DNA from: Martelella sp. AD-3
GTDB lineage: Bacteria > Pseudomonadota > Alphaproteobacteria > Rhizobiales > Rhizobiaceae
DNA length: 64,000 nt
Direction of reading: 5' to 3'
Assembly: GCF_001578105.1 (NCBI RefSeq)
Contig: NZ_CP014275.1
Location: forward strand, 3,414,501-3,478,500
The notes under the pieces are model-generated. The model did not search any database. It was not told the origin of the DNA and was given only the letters and a program-made list of their open reading frames with translations. This document shows positions 8,615 through 17,788 of this stretch, piece by piece; the first letter of the stretch is position 1, and each line of letters opens with the position of its first letter. The translations under genes were made by a program, and so were the position numbers.

Positions 8615-8626
8615 AACCCCGGCCTC
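8602..8626 (+). other. hairpin across the cydC stop codon
   Basis: GAGGCCGG (8602-8609) and CCGGCCTC (8619-8626) form a perfect 8-bp stem with a 9-base loop that includes the cydC stop codon. There is no U-tract, so it is not a standard terminator. It may be an RNA processing or stability element separating the exporter genes from the oxidase genes. Confidence 0.45.
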
Positions 8627-8706
8627 CAATAACGAAATGCGGTTCAGCCGTTGGTCCGGCGGAACCGATGAAACTTGAGACCCGGTTTGAACGCGGGAGA
8701 GACGCA

Positions 8707-10299
8707 ATGGAACTGGACATCGTGGCGCTATCGCGCCTTCAATTTGCTATGACGGCGCTATACCACTTTTTGTTTGTGCCGTTGACGCTGGGCCTTTCCA
8801 TGATCGTTGCGATCATGGAAACGACCTACGTCATGACAGGCCGCAAGATCTGGCGGCAAATGACTAAATTCTGGGGGACGCTGTTCGGCATCAATTTCGT
8901 GCTCGGCGTATCGACCGGCATCGTGATGGAGTTCCAGTTCGGCATGAACTGGAGCTATTACAGCCACTATGTCGGCGACATCTTCGGCGCGCCTCTCGCG
9001 ATTGAAGGGCTGATGGCCTTCTTCCTGGAAGCAACCTTCGTAGGCCTGTTCTTCTTCGGCTGGGACCGCATGTCGCGGGTCGCCCATCTGATCACCACCT
9101 GGTGCGTGGCCATCGGCTCGAACCTCTCGGCTCTGTGGATCCTGATCGCCAATGGCTGGATGCAGAACCCGGTCGGCTCGACCTTCAACCCGGTCACCAT
9201 GCGCATGGAGGTCTCGAACTTCTTCGCGGTTCTGACCAACCCGGTCGCCCAGGCGAAGTTCGTCCACACCGTTTCGGCCGGCTATGTCACCGCTTCGGTC
9301 TTCGTGCTCGGCGTTTCCGCCTGGTACGTGCTGAAGGGCCGGCATTCCGAGCTCGCCAAACGGTCAATGACGGTAGCCTGTTCCTTCGGCCTGGCCGCTG
9401 CCCTTTCGGTGGTCGTGCTCGGCGACGAAAGCGGGTATCTGACCACAGAACACCAGAAGATGAAGCTGGCGGCGATCGAATCCATGTGGGAAACCGAGCC
9501 CGCGCCTGCCTCCTTCACCCTGTTCGGCATTCCCGACACGCAGGACCGCGAGACGCATTACGCCGTCAGGATCCCGTGGGTCATGGGCCTGATCGGCACG
9601 CGATCGCTCGACACGCCGATCGAGGGCATCAACGAACTGGTGGAAAGCGGCAAGACCCGGATCGAAAACGGCATCCAGGCCTATACCGCACTCACCAACA
9701 TGCGCGCCAATATGGGCACCGGCACGCCGGACACGGCGGACCAGGCGATCTTCGAACAGTATGGCAACGATCTCGGCTACGCCTATCTTCTGAAGCGTTT
9801 CGTCGATGATCCGAGCCAGGCGACGCCGGCCCAGATCGAACAGGCCGCCAACAGTCTCGTTCCGCCGGTCGGCACGCTGTTCTGGTCGTTCCGCATCATG
9901 GTCGGCGCCGGCTTCCTGTTCATCGCGGTGATGGCGACCTTCTTCTATCTGTCGGCCCGCCGTCGTCTCGATGCACACCGCTGGCTGCTGCATGTCGCCG
10001 TCTGGATCATCCCGCTGCCGTGGATTGCCGCCGAATGTGGCTGGATCGTCGCCGAGCTCGGCCGTCAGCCCTGGATCATCGAGGGCATCCTGCCGACCGC
10101 GCTTGCGGTCTCGAGCCTCGGGGCGGGCACGCTGCTTCTGACGCTCGCCGGCTTCGTCGCCATCTATACGGTGCTGTTCATCATCGAAATGGGCCTGATG
10201 CTCGCCGCGATCCGCAAGGGACCGCAGCCTGACAACGGACCCGAGATGCCTGTGCTCGGCTTCCGCCGCGTCCAGGGCACCATGACACCCGCGGAGTAA
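8707..10299 (+). CDS. cydA: cytochrome bd ubiquinol oxidase subunit I
   Basis: The haem-bearing subunit of cytochrome bd oxidase, which oxidises quinol and reduces O2 to water at high affinity; 530 residues. RLQFAMTALYHFLFVPLTLG carries the haem ligand histidine (H20), FVHTVSAGYVTAS the second, and SFRIMVGAGF the methionine ligand region. The Q-loop is of the long (E. coli bd-I) type: TTEHQKMKLAAIESMWETEP, then YAVRIPWVMGLIGTRSLDTP and a further ~70 residues before the next helix. ATG 8707 is chosen because GGGAGA precedes it by six bases; an upstream ATG at 8668 adds 13 residues without similarity. cydB follows after six bases. Confidence 0.97.
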   Translation: MELDIVALSRLQFAMTALYHFLFVPLTLGLSMIVAIMETTYVMTGRKIWRQMTKFWGTLFGINFVLGVSTGIVMEFQFGMNWSYYSHYVGDIFGAPLAIEGLMAFFLEATFVGLFFFGWDRMSRVAHLITTWCVAIGSNLSALWILIANGWMQNPVGSTFNPVTMRMEVSNFFAVLTNPVAQAKFVHTVSAGYVTASVFVLGVSAWYVLKGRHSELAKRSMTVACSFGLAAALSVVVLGDESGYLTTEHQKMKLAAIESMWETEPAPASFTLFGIPDTQDRETHYAVRIPWVMGLIGTRSLDTPIEGINELVESGKTRIENGIQAYTALTNMRANMGTGTPDTADQAIFEQYGNDLGYAYLLKRFVDDPSQATPAQIEQAANSLVPPVGTLFWSFRIMVGAGFLFIAVMATFFYLSARRRLDAHRWLLHVAVWIIPLPWIAAECGWIVAELGRQPWIIEGILPTALAVSSLGAGTLLLTLAGFVAIYTVLFIIEMGLMLAAIRKGPQPDNGPEMPVLGFRRVQGTMTPAE

Positions 10300-10305
10300 A
10301 TCATC

Positions 10306-11457
10306 ATGGTACTACACGATCTCATCTCCTACGAAGTCCTCCGCGTGATCTGGTGGCTGCTGCTCGGCGTCCTGCTGATCGGCTTCGCCATCATGGACGG
10401 CTTCGACCTCGGCACGGCAACGCTTCTGCCTTTCGTCGCCAAGGGCGACACCGAACGCCGCATCGTCGTCAACACGGTCGGCCCGGTCTGGGAAGGCAAC
10501 CAGGTCTGGCTCATCCTCGGCGGCGGCGCGATCTTCGCCGCCTGGCCGGCAATCTACGCCGTATCCTTCTCGGGCTTCTACCTGGCGATGTTCGCGATCC
10601 TGTTCGCGCTCATCCTGCGCCCGGTCGGCTTCAAGTATCGCTCCAAGCGCGAAAGCGCCACCTGGCGCAATACCTGGGACTGGATGCTGTTCATCGGCGG
10701 CTTCGTGCCGACGCTGATCTTCGGCGTGGCGCTCGGCAATGTGCTGCAGGGCGTTCCCTTCCGGCTCGATGACGACCTTCGCATCTTCTACGACGGTTCG
10801 TTCTTCGGCCTTTTGAACCCCTTCGCGCTGCTGGCAGGCCTCGTCTGCGTCGCCATGCTCGTCATGCACGGCGCGGCCTACCTGTCGACGAAAACCGAAG
10901 GCCCGATCAACGACCGCGCCCGCGCCTATGGCTCGGTCTCCGCGATCGCGCTGATCGTGCTGTTCGCGCTCGCCGGTGTCTGGCTCTATTACGGCATTGA
11001 CGGCTACGCCTATACCGGCGCCGTTGATGCGGCAGGGCCTTCGAACCCGCTCCTCAACGACGTTGCCCGTGAACAGGGCGCCTGGTTCGTCAACTACGGA
11101 CGCTATCCGTGGATGATGCTGGCGCCCGCGCTCGGCTTCCTCGGCGCGATCGGCGCCTTCATCGGTCTGAAGGGCAACAAGCCGGCGCTTGCCATGCTGT
11201 CGTCCGCGGCGTCGGTCTTCGGTGTCGTCGCAACGCCCGGCGTGGCGATGTTCCCCTTCATCCTGCCGTCGTCGGAGCAGCCCGCTGCAAGCCTGACGGC
11301 CTGGGATTCATCGTCGAGCCACCTGACGCTGTTCATCATGCTGATCTGTGCCCTCATTTTCGTGCCGCTCATCCTCGCCTACACGTCGTGGGTCTTCCAC
11401 ATCATGTGGGGCAAGGTGACCGACAAGGACATCAACGGCGGCGGACACGCCTACTGA
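10306..11457 (+). CDS. cydB: cytochrome bd ubiquinol oxidase subunit II
   Basis: Partner of CydA in the inner membrane, 383 residues with about eight or nine transmembrane helices. Typical motifs are FAIMDGFDLGTATLLPFV near residue 30, VGPVWEGNQVWLILGGGAIFAAWP, and the C-terminal SSSSHLTLFIMLICALIFVPLILAYTSWVF. It starts six bases after cydA with GGAG upstream and is followed by cydX. Together with cydDC this is a complete bd oxidase operon. The Met-rich, cyanide-insensitive CIO subtype is less likely because the CydA Q-loop is long. Confidence 0.97.
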   Translation: MVLHDLISYEVLRVIWWLLLGVLLIGFAIMDGFDLGTATLLPFVAKGDTERRIVVNTVGPVWEGNQVWLILGGGAIFAAWPAIYAVSFSGFYLAMFAILFALILRPVGFKYRSKRESATWRNTWDWMLFIGGFVPTLIFGVALGNVLQGVPFRLDDDLRIFYDGSFFGLLNPFALLAGLVCVAMLVMHGAAYLSTKTEGPINDRARAYGSVSAIALIVLFALAGVWLYYGIDGYAYTGAVDAAGPSNPLLNDVAREQGAWFVNYGRYPWMMLAPALGFLGAIGAFIGLKGNKPALAMLSSAASVFGVVATPGVAMFPFILPSSEQPAASLTAWDSSSSHLTLFIMLICALIFVPLILAYTSWVFHIMWGKVTDKDINGGGHAY

Positions 11458-11523
11458 TCGCCGAGGCAGGGCCGCGTCTCTTGAACGGCGCGGCCCGCCC
11501 CACCGAAACACAAGGAGTTTCAA

Positions 11524-11646
11524 ATGTGGTATTTCGCTTGGATCCTCGGTCTGCCGCTTGCAGCACTGTTCGCAGTGCTCAACGCCATGTGGTACGAGCT
11601 GATGGATGATCGCGCCAAGGAGCGCCAGAGCCAGAAACAGGGCTGA
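11524..11646 (+). CDS. cydX: cytochrome bd oxidase small subunit CydX
   Basis: A 40-residue gene that is easily missed: it begins MWYFAWILGLPLAALFAVLN and ends ERQSQKQG. One transmembrane helix is followed by a short charged tail (YELMDDRAKERQ). MWYFAWILG is the hallmark of CydX/YbgT proteins, which stabilise the CydAB haem site. A strong ribosome site (AAGGAG) lies seven bases upstream, and the gene is 66 bases after cydB. A terminator follows directly, so it closes the operon. Confidence 0.93.
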   Translation: MWYFAWILGLPLAALFAVLNAMWYELMDDRAKERQSQKQG

Positions 11647-11668
11647 CACGCCTCAGCCTCAAATCAAG

Positions 11669-11706
11669 AAAGCCCGGGTCTGCCAAGCGCAGGCCCGGGC
11701 TTTTGG
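11669..11706 (+). terminator. Rho-independent terminator after cydX
   Basis: AAAGCCCGGG (11669-11678) pairs with CCCGGGCTTT (11694-11703), with further pairing inside the arms, and is followed by TTTTGG. It ends the cyd operon and faces the convergent ccm operon, which finishes at 11725. Confidence 0.85.
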
Positions 11707-11724
11707 TTTCAGCCGTCCTTGATA

Positions 11725-12324
11725 TCAGTTCATCAGCCGCGAAGCCGGGCCGATCGAGCGATTGATGACGGGGAGGATTTCCCGTTCATAGGAGGTAGAA
11801 TCGATCGGGCCGACCTTCTTGAAAATGATCGTGCCGTCGGGCCCGACGACAAAGGTTTCGGGAATGCCGTAGACGCCCCAGTCGATGGCAGCGGCCCCGC
11901 TCCGGTCGACGCCGATCGCGGCGTAAGGATTGCCGAGTTGGCCGAGAAACCGCAACGCATTGTCCGGGTTGTCCTTGTAGTTGACGCCGACGACGTTGAT
12001 CGCCGGGTCTTCGGCAAGCTTCATCAGAAACGGATGTTCCTGCCGGCAGGGCACGCACCAGGAGGCGAACACGTTGACGAGGGTGAACTTGCCGGCAATC
12101 TCCGCGTCGGTGAGCGCCGGGCGGTTGCTGCCCTCAAGCGGCGGCAGATCAAGCGCGGGGGCTTTCTTGCCAATGAGCACAGACGGGATCTCCTGGGGGT
12201 CGCGTCCGGACAGTATCTGCCAGCCGAAGACGGCAAAAAGAGCCGCGACCACGATCAGCGGCACGGCCGCCGCCAGATAGCGCCGTCTGCCCGCGCCCTG
12301 CATAGCCTCTTCTTCTTTGCTCAT
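11725..12324 (-). CDS. ccmG: cytochrome c maturation thiol:disulfide oxidoreductase (CcmG/DsbE)
   Basis: A membrane-anchored periplasmic thioredoxin that keeps apocytochrome c cysteines reduced for haem attachment; 199 residues. One N-terminal helix (about residues 15-35: YLAAAVPLIVVAALFAVFGW) serves as the anchor. The active site is ASWCVPCRQEHP, and the family's GVNYKDNPDNALRFL and YGIPETFVV (cis-Pro) follow. The ATG at 12324 overlaps the ccmD stop (ATGA), which fixes the start against longer readings of the open frame. It is the last gene of ccmABCDG; ccmE, F and H are not in this window. Confidence 0.95.
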   Translation of the reverse strand: MSKEEEAMQGAGRRRYLAAAVPLIVVAALFAVFGWQILSGRDPQEIPSVLIGKKAPALDLPPLEGSNRPALTDAEIAGKFTLVNVFASWCVPCRQEHPFLMKLAEDPAINVVGVNYKDNPDNALRFLGQLGNPYAAIGVDRSGAAAIDWGVYGIPETFVVGPDGTIIFKKVGPIDSTSYEREILPVINRSIGPASRLMN

Positions 12325-12482
12325 GCGCCCGTACCTGCGCCGCGCCGTCTTGCGCCGGCCTTCTCGAGGGCCGCAAGTTCGCGCCTGCGGGCCCGGCCAT
12401 CCAGAACCAGCCAGGCGACGAGCCCGGCAAAGACGACCGCCGTCGCGCCATAGGCCGCGGCTATGAAGAAGAAGTGACTCAT
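12321..12482 (-). CDS. ccmD: haem exporter protein CcmD
   Basis: A 53-residue membrane protein too short for many gene callers. It begins MSHFFFIAAAYGATAVVFAG, has one transmembrane helix, and continues into a basic tail with GRARRRELAALEKAG, the standard CcmD layout. CcmD helps release haem-loaded CcmE from the CcmABC complex. It overlaps the end of ccmC and the start of ccmG by four bases each, so the three genes are translationally coupled. Confidence 0.93.
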   Translation of the reverse strand: MSHFFFIAAAYGATAVVFAGLVAWLVLDGRARRRELAALEKAGARRRGAGTGA

Positions 12483-13255
12483 TCCTGCTCCTTCGGCTGC
12501 GGACGCGCCGCGGCCTCCGCCCGGCTCGCCGCGATCCGGCGCATGGCGGCGACACGGCGGCGATAGATCTCGTTGCGCATGGCGGCAAGGTGCATGGAGA
12601 AGAAGGCGAAAGTATAGGCCAGCGCCATGACGGCGAGCGGCCACAGGAAAACGGGATCGATCGTCGGCCCGTCGAGCCGGATCACGCTTGCCGGCTGATG
12701 CAGCGTATTCCACCAGTCGACGGAGAATTTGATGATCGGAATATTGATGACGCCGATGAGAATCAGAATGGCCGATAGCCGGGCCGCGCGCTGCGGTTCG
12801 TCGACGGCGCGGTTCAGCGCGATGATGCCGAGATACATGAGAAAAAGGATGAAGACCGAGGTAAGCCGCGCGTCCCACACCCACCACGCGCCCCACATGG
12901 GCTTGCCCCAGAGCGAACCGGTCAGAAGCGCCAGAAAGGTGAAAGCCGCGCCAATGGGGGCTGCGGCCTTGTGGGCGACATCGGCCAGCGGATGGCGCCA
13001 GACGAGCGTGCCGAGCGCCGCGATCGCCATGACCATATAGCACATCATCGAAAGCCAGGCGGCGGGCACATGGATGTACATGATCCGCACCGTGTTGCCC
13101 TGCTGGTAATCGGCTTCGGAGGTTAAGGAGAAAAAAAGCCCGACGGCGAACAGGACGAGCGTGATCGCGATCATGAACGGCAGGACGCGGCCGACGAGCG
13201 TGAGGAACCGCGTCGGGTTTGCAAGTCCCGCAATCAATCCCGTCTTTGGCTTCAT
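12479..13255 (-). CDS. ccmC: haem exporter/handling protein CcmC
   Basis: An inner-membrane protein of the haem-handling family that loads haem onto CcmE; 258 residues, six helices. The tryptophan-rich signature is KPMWGAWWVWDARLTS. The two periplasmic histidines expected to bind haem lie in MYIHVPAAWLS and WWNTLHQPAS. The basic C-terminal tail (RRRVAAMRRIAASRAEAAA) is cytoplasmic. ATG 13255 gives the usual length; GGAGGA is 14 bases upstream, which is loose, and an alternative ATG at 13279 adds eight residues. The gene lies 41 bases after ccmB and overlaps ccmD. Confidence 0.94.
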   Translation of the reverse strand: MKPKTGLIAGLANPTRFLTLVGRVLPFMIAITLVLFAVGLFFSLTSEADYQQGNTVRIMYIHVPAAWLSMMCYMVMAIAALGTLVWRHPLADVAHKAAAPIGAAFTFLALLTGSLWGKPMWGAWWVWDARLTSVFILFLMYLGIIALNRAVDEPQRAARLSAILILIGVINIPIIKFSVDWWNTLHQPASVIRLDGPTIDPVFLWPLAVMALAYTFAFFSMHLAAMRNEIYRRRVAAMRRIAASRAEAAARPQPKEQE

Positions 13256-13296
13256 CTCGTTCAAATCCGTCCTCCGCATTCCCTAAAGGGTTTCGC

Positions 13297-13956
13297 TCAA
13301 TCATCGCCCTGACGCAAGGCCAGGCTGGCTGCGAGCGGACCGACGACGGCAAAAAAAAGCGTGAGCGCGACAAGAATGAGAAAGGGCGGCAGGAAGGCCT
13401 CGATCTCCGATGTCGCCGCATAGCTTGCGCCGACGCCGAAGATCAGCACGGGGATGGCGAGCGGCAGGATCAGGATCGGCACCAGAAGCCCGCCGCGCGG
13501 CAGCGAGACGGCAATCGCAGCCCCCGCCGCGCCGATGAAGGTGATGGCGGGCGAGCCGGCAAGCAGCGTGATGAAGGCAGCGCCAAGGCCTGCCGGGCCG
13601 ACATTCATCAAAAGCCCCATGACGGGCGAAAGGATGACGAGCGGCAGCACATAGGCGGTCCAGTGGGCCAGGCATTTGACCAGCACGATCAGCACCAGCG
13701 GCTCGTCCTGCATCTTCAGAAGGTCGAGCGAGCCGTCGTCCCGCTCGGCGCGAAACAGCCGGTCGAGCCCGATCAGCGTCGACAGGAGCACCGCGATCCA
13801 GACCATGGCCGGGCCGATGCGCGCAAGCAGCGCCAGATCGGGGCCAACGCCGAACGGCACCGTCGCTACCACGCAGAGAAAGAACAGGAGCCCGACCAGC
13901 GCGCCGCCGCCGGCTCGCAAGGAAAGGATCACATCGCGGCGGAAAAGCGCGCCCAT
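13297..13956 (-). CDS. ccmB: haem exporter permease CcmB
   Basis: Membrane subunit of the CcmAB ABC complex that drives haem release to CcmE; 219 residues with six hydrophobic segments. MGALFRRDVILSLRAGGGAL at the N-terminus and FRAERDDGSLDLLKMQDEPL after the second helix are characteristic of CcmB. It starts three bases after the ccmA stop, so the two are co-translated. Confidence 0.95.
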   Translation of the reverse strand: MGALFRRDVILSLRAGGGALVGLLFFLCVVATVPFGVGPDLALLARIGPAMVWIAVLLSTLIGLDRLFRAERDDGSLDLLKMQDEPLVLIVLVKCLAHWTAYVLPLVILSPVMGLLMNVGPAGLGAAFITLLAGSPAITFIGAAGAAIAVSLPRGGLLVPILILPLAIPVLIFGVGASYAATSEIEAFLPPFLILVALTLFFAVVGPLAASLALRQGDD

Positions 13957-13959
13957 GGT

Positions 13960-14622
13960 CTAGAACGCCTCCGCCATGAAAGGGTCTGCGACAAGGCGCG
14001 TGGGGCCGGTGAACTCCATCGCCTCGGCGGCCTCAAGGCCGAGCGGCTCATGGGTTGCGGCAATGATGATGCCGCCGTCGCCAAGGTGCCTGTTCATCAG
14101 TCTGGCGACCGTCTCCCTGGCAGCCTTGTCGAGGGCGGCCGTCGGCTCGTCCAGCAACCAGACCGGGCGATAGACAACCAGAAGACGGGCGAAGGCGATG
14201 CGGCGCTTCTGGCCCGCCGAGAGGTATGCAAAGGGAAGATCGAGCACGCCTTCAAGGCCGACAGCCTCGGCGGCCTCCTCCGGGCCCAAGCCCGCGCTCC
14301 CTTCAAAATCCCCCAGAATCCGTTTCCAGACGGCCAGATTTTCACGCGCGGTCAACTCCGGCTTCATGGCGTTCTGGTGCGCGAGATAATGGGCGGCAAA
14401 GGCGAGCGACACTGCGTTTTCGTCATCGCCGATGAAATGAGCATGGCCGTCGGCCTTTCCGGCAAGACCCAGAAGCGCGCGCAATGCCGTCGATTTGCCC
14501 GCGCCGTTTGCCCCGGTGAAGACCATGCTCTGGCCGGCGGACAGCGTAAGCGACAAATTGCTGAAAATCAGCATGTCGCCCCGGCTGACCGAAAGGCCTG
14601 CAGCCTCTATGCGCAAAGCCAT
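13960..14622 (-). CDS. ccmA: haem exporter ATP-binding protein CcmA
   Basis: Cytoplasmic ATPase of the CcmABCD haem-release complex, 220 residues. Walker A is GANGAGKSTALRALLG, the signature is LSAGQKRRIAFARLL (the SAGQ form typical of CcmA), Walker B is PVWLLDEPTAALD, and the H-loop lies in IAATHEPL. ATG 14622 is chosen because GGGGAG stands five bases upstream; the frame is open further to 14655. It is the first gene of ccmABCDG and is divergent from acnA. Confidence 0.95.
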   Translation of the reverse strand: MALRIEAAGLSVSRGDMLIFSNLSLTLSAGQSMVFTGANGAGKSTALRALLGLAGKADGHAHFIGDDENAVSLAFAAHYLAHQNAMKPELTARENLAVWKRILGDFEGSAGLGPEEAAEAVGLEGVLDLPFAYLSAGQKRRIAFARLLVVYRPVWLLDEPTAALDKAARETVARLMNRHLGDGGIIIAATHEPLGLEAAEAMEFTGPTRLVADPFMAEAF

Positions 14623-14675
14623 CTGCTCCCCTTCGCCGGACACGGCAGCCCGCATAACTTGCCGGTTGCTAAAAA

Positions 14676-14687
14676 AAATTTAAATTT
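14676..14687. promoter_or_regulatory. A+T-rich palindrome in the ccmA-acnA divergent promoter region
   Basis: AAATTTAAATTT is a perfect 12-base palindrome inside a run of A and T, about 55 bases before the ccmA start and 215 before acnA. The 279-base intergenic region also contains a possible acnA-directed -10 (TATACA near 14725). No binding protein can be named. Confidence 0.25.
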
Positions 14688-14901
14688 CAACCATTGTTTA
14701 TCTGGCACCTTTCTTAGAAATTATCTATACAATGCGCAACCACGCCAGCGGCCGGCGTGAAACACATCCTTGTGCCGAACTTGAGGTCTTTCGGCCTCAC
14801 GTGCGGACAGCGGAAATGGTCGCACCCGCATCCTGATGTCGTAAGTACATAGGCGTTCGCACGGCTAGTCTTGGCCAATCAGAATGAGCGGGGTTTTATC
14901 C

Positions 14902-17595
14902 GTGGCTAAATCACTCGACAGTTTTGAATGTCGTTCCACACTCGACGTGGACGGCAAAGAGTATGTTTACTACAGCCTGCCAAAGGCTGAAGCGAACGGG
15001 CTCGAAGGCGTCTCGAAGCTTCCCTTCTCCATGAAGGTGCTTCTCGAAAATCTTCTGCGCAACGAAGACGGCCGCTCGGTCACCAAAGACGACATTCTTG
15101 CTGTCGCCAAGTGGCTTAACGACAAGGGCACGGCCGGCGCCGAGATCGCCTACCGCCCGGCCCGCGTGCTGATGCAGGACTTCACCGGCGTTCCCGCCGT
15201 CGTCGATCTCGCCGCCATGCGCGACGGCATCGTCAATCTCGGCGGCGATCCGGAAAAGATCAATCCGCTGGTGCCCGTCGACCTCGTCATCGACCACTCC
15301 GTCATCGTCGACGAATTCGGCACGCCGCAGGCTTTCGCCCACAATGTCGAATATGAATACAAGCGCAACGGCGAGCGCTACCGCTTCCTGAAATGGGGCC
15401 AGCAGGCGTTCAAGAATTTCCGCGTTGTTCCCCCCGGCACCGGCATCTGTCACCAGGTGAACCTCGAATATCTCGGCCAGACCGTCTGGACCAAGGAAGA
15501 GGATGGCGCCGAGATCGCCTATCCCGACACCTGCGTCGGCACCGACAGCCACACCACGATGATCAACGGTCTCGGCGTTCTCGGCTGGGGCGTTGGCGGT
15601 ATTGAAGCCGAAGCGGCCATGCTCGGCCAGCCGGTCTCGATGTTGCTGCCGGAAGTCATCGGCTTCAAGCTGACGGGCGAGCTCAAGGAAGGCGTCACCG
15701 CCACCGACCTCGTGCTGACCGTCGTGCAGATGCTGCGCAAGAAGGGCGTCGTCTCCAAGTTCGTCGAGTTCTACGGCGCCGGCCTTGATTCGATGACGCT
15801 CGCCGACCGCGCCACCATCGGCAATATGGGCCCGGAATACGGCGCGACCTGCGGCTTCTTCCCGGTCGACTTCGAAACGCTCCGCTACCTCGATATGTCT
15901 GGCCGCACCAGGGAGCGCATCGCGCTGGTCGATGCCTACACCAAGGCGCAGGGCATGTACCGCGAATCGGGCGGCGAGGATCCGGTCTTCACAGACACGC
16001 TGGAACTCGACCTCGGCGACGTCGTTCCGTCCATGGCCGGCCCGAAGCGCCCGGAAGGCCGCATCGCGCTCGAAAACATCGCCTCCGGCTTTTCCGAAGC
16101 CATGGTCGACATGTACAAGAAGGACAAGGGCGAGATCGACAAGCGCTATGCCGTGGAAGGCACCGATTACGATCTCGGCCATGGCGATGTCGCGATCGCC
16201 GCGATCACATCCTGCACCAACACCTCCAACCCCTCGGTGCTGATCGCCGCCGGGCTGCTTGCCCGCAACGCCGTCGCCAAGGGCCTGAAGACCAAGCCCT
16301 GGGTCAAGACCTCGCTCGCGCCCGGATCGCAGGTTGTCGCCGAATACCTGGAAAAGGCCGGTCTGCAGGATGACCTCGACGCGCTCGGCTTCAACCTTGT
16401 CGGCTTCGGCTGCACCACCTGCATCGGCAATTCCGGTCCGCTGCCGGCCCCGGTCTCGAAGACCATCAACGACAAGGGCCTGATTGCCGCCGGCGTTCTG
16501 TCCGGTAACCGCAACTTCGAAGGCCGCATCTCGCCGGACGTTCAGGCCAACTATCTGGCCTCCCCGCCGCTGGTTGTCGCCCATGCGCTGGCCGGCACGG
16601 TGAGGAAGGACCTGACCACCGAGCCGCTCGGCCAGGACAAGGACGGCAACCCGGTCTACCTCAAGGACATCTGGCCGTCCTCGAAGGAGGTGCAGGAGAC
16701 GATCGAGAAATACGTCACCCGCGAACTCTACGAGACCAAATATGCCGACGTCTTCAAGGGCGACGAGAACTGGCAGGCGGTACAGATCCCGGATGGTCAG
16801 ACCTATGCCTGGGACGACGACTCGACCTATGTCCAGAACCCGCCCTACTTCGTCGGCATGGGTAAGACGCCAACGGCCGTTTCCGATATCAAGGATGCCC
16901 GCATTCTCGGCCTGTTCGGCGACAAGATCACCACCGACCACATCTCCCCGGCCGGTTCGATCAAGGCGCAATCGCCTGCCGGCGAATATCTGATGGGCCA
17001 CGATGTGGCGGTTGCCGACTTCAACCAGTACGGCACGCGGCGCGGCAATCACGAAGTGATGATGCGCGGCACCTTCGCCAATATCCGGATCCGCAACCAC
17101 ATGCTCGGCCCGAACGGCAAGGAGGGTGGCTACACCATCCACTATCCGTCCAAGGAAGAGATGTCGATCTTCGACGCGGCGATGGAATACAAGAAGGAAG
17201 GCGTTCCGCTCGTCATCTTCGCCGGTGGCGAATATGGCAACGGCTCCTCGCGTGACTGGGCGGCCAAGGGCACCAACCTTCTCGGCGTGCGCGCCGTGAT
17301 CGCCGAGAGCTACGAGCGTATCCACCGCTCCAACCTCGTCGGCATGGGCGTGATCCCGTTCACCTTCGAGGACGGCGCGACGTGGGAAAGCCTGGGCCTG
17401 AAGGGCGACGAGACCGTTTCGATCGAAGGTCTTGCCGACATCAAGCCGCGCGAGAAGAAGATCGCCAAGGTCACCTTCTCCGACGGCACGGTGAAGGAGG
17501 TTCCGATCCTCTGCCGCATCGATACGCTCGACGAGCTCACCTACGTCAACAATGGCGGCATCCTGCAGACGGTGCTGCGCGATCTGGCCGCCTGA
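14902..17595 (+). CDS. acnA: aconitate hydratase A (aconitase)
   Basis: Converts citrate to isocitrate in the TCA cycle through a [4Fe-4S] cluster; cytoplasmic, 897 residues as in other rhizobial AcnA. The cluster cysteines lie in [13 protein letters not shown] and [35 protein letters not shown] and [16 protein letters not shown] are also conserved, and the C-terminal swivel domain contains [14 protein letters not shown]. The GTG at 14902 gives the N-terminus [14 protein letters not shown], matching the family; an ATG at 14884 would add six residues. Divergent from ccmA and followed by its own terminator. Confidence 0.96.
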   Translation: MAKSLDSFECRSTLDVDGKEYVYYSLPKAEANGLEGVSKLPFSMKVLLENLLRNEDGRSVTKDDILAVAKWLNDKGTAGAEIAYRPARVLMQDFTGVPAVVDLAAMRDGIVNLGGDPEKINPLVPVDLVIDHSVIVDEFGTPQAFAHNVEYEYKRNGERYRFLKWGQQAFKNFRVVPPGTGICHQVNLEYLGQTVWTKEEDGAEIAYPDTCVGTDSHTTMINGLGVLGWGVGGIEAEAAMLGQPVSMLLPEVIGFKLTGELKEGVTATDLVLTVVQMLRKKGVVSKFVEFYGAGLDSMTLADRATIGNMGPEYGATCGFFPVDFETLRYLDMSGRTRERIALVDAYTKAQGMYRESGGEDPVFTDTLELDLGDVVPSMAGPKRPEGRIALENIASGFSEAMVDMYKKDKGEIDKRYAVEGTDYDLGHGDVAIAAITSCTNTSNPSVLIAAGLLARNAVAKGLKTKPWVKTSLAPGSQVVAEYLEKAGLQDDLDALGFNLVGFGCTTCIGNSGPLPAPVSKTINDKGLIAAGVLSGNRNFEGRISPDVQANYLASPPLVVAHALAGTVRKDLTTEPLGQDKDGNPVYLKDIWPSSKEVQETIEKYVTRELYETKYADVFKGDENWQAVQIPDGQTYAWDDDSTYVQNPPYFVGMGKTPTAVSDIKDARILGLFGDKITTDHISPAGSIKAQSPAGEYLMGHDVAVADFNQYGTRRGNHEVMMRGTFANIRIRNHMLGPNGKEGGYTIHYPSKEEMSIFDAAMEYKKEGVPLVIFAGGEYGNGSSRDWAAKGTNLLGVRAVIAESYERIHRSNLVGMGVIPFTFEDGATWESLGLKGDETVSIEGLADIKPREKKIAKVTFSDGTVKEVPILCRIDTLDELTYVNNGGILQTVLRDLAA

Positions 17596-17627
17596 GAAGG
17601 CCACAGCCATTGATGTGAGATTTGAAG

Positions 17628-17655
17628 CCGGGCGGCGCAAGCTGCCCGGTTTTTT
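17628..17655 (+). terminator. Rho-independent terminator after acnA
   Basis: CCGGGCGGC (17628-17636) pairs with GCTGCCCGG (17641-17649) around a GCAA loop, with one G-U pair, and is followed by six T. Confidence 0.9.
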
Positions 17656-17685
17656 GTGCCTGACCTTCCCTCCTCTGCGTGTCTT

Positions 17686-17704
17686 CCTCGTGCTTGACAC
17701 GAGG
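17686..17704. repeat. short intergenic palindrome of the CCTCG-TTGA-CGAGG type
   Basis: CCTCGTG (17686-17692) and CACGAGG (17698-17704) flank CTTGA and are followed by ATCCA. The general form (CCTCG...CTTGA...CGAGGATCCA) is widespread between genes in Hyphomicrobiales. Its role is unknown; it lies 85 bases before the next gene. Confidence 0.5.
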
Positions 17705-17788
17705 ATCCAGGGCGGTATGGGCAGGTTGTGTTGAGGCCAAACACCCTGTAACTCACCTCTCAAGCGCATTTTCAGGGAACCATCGAGC

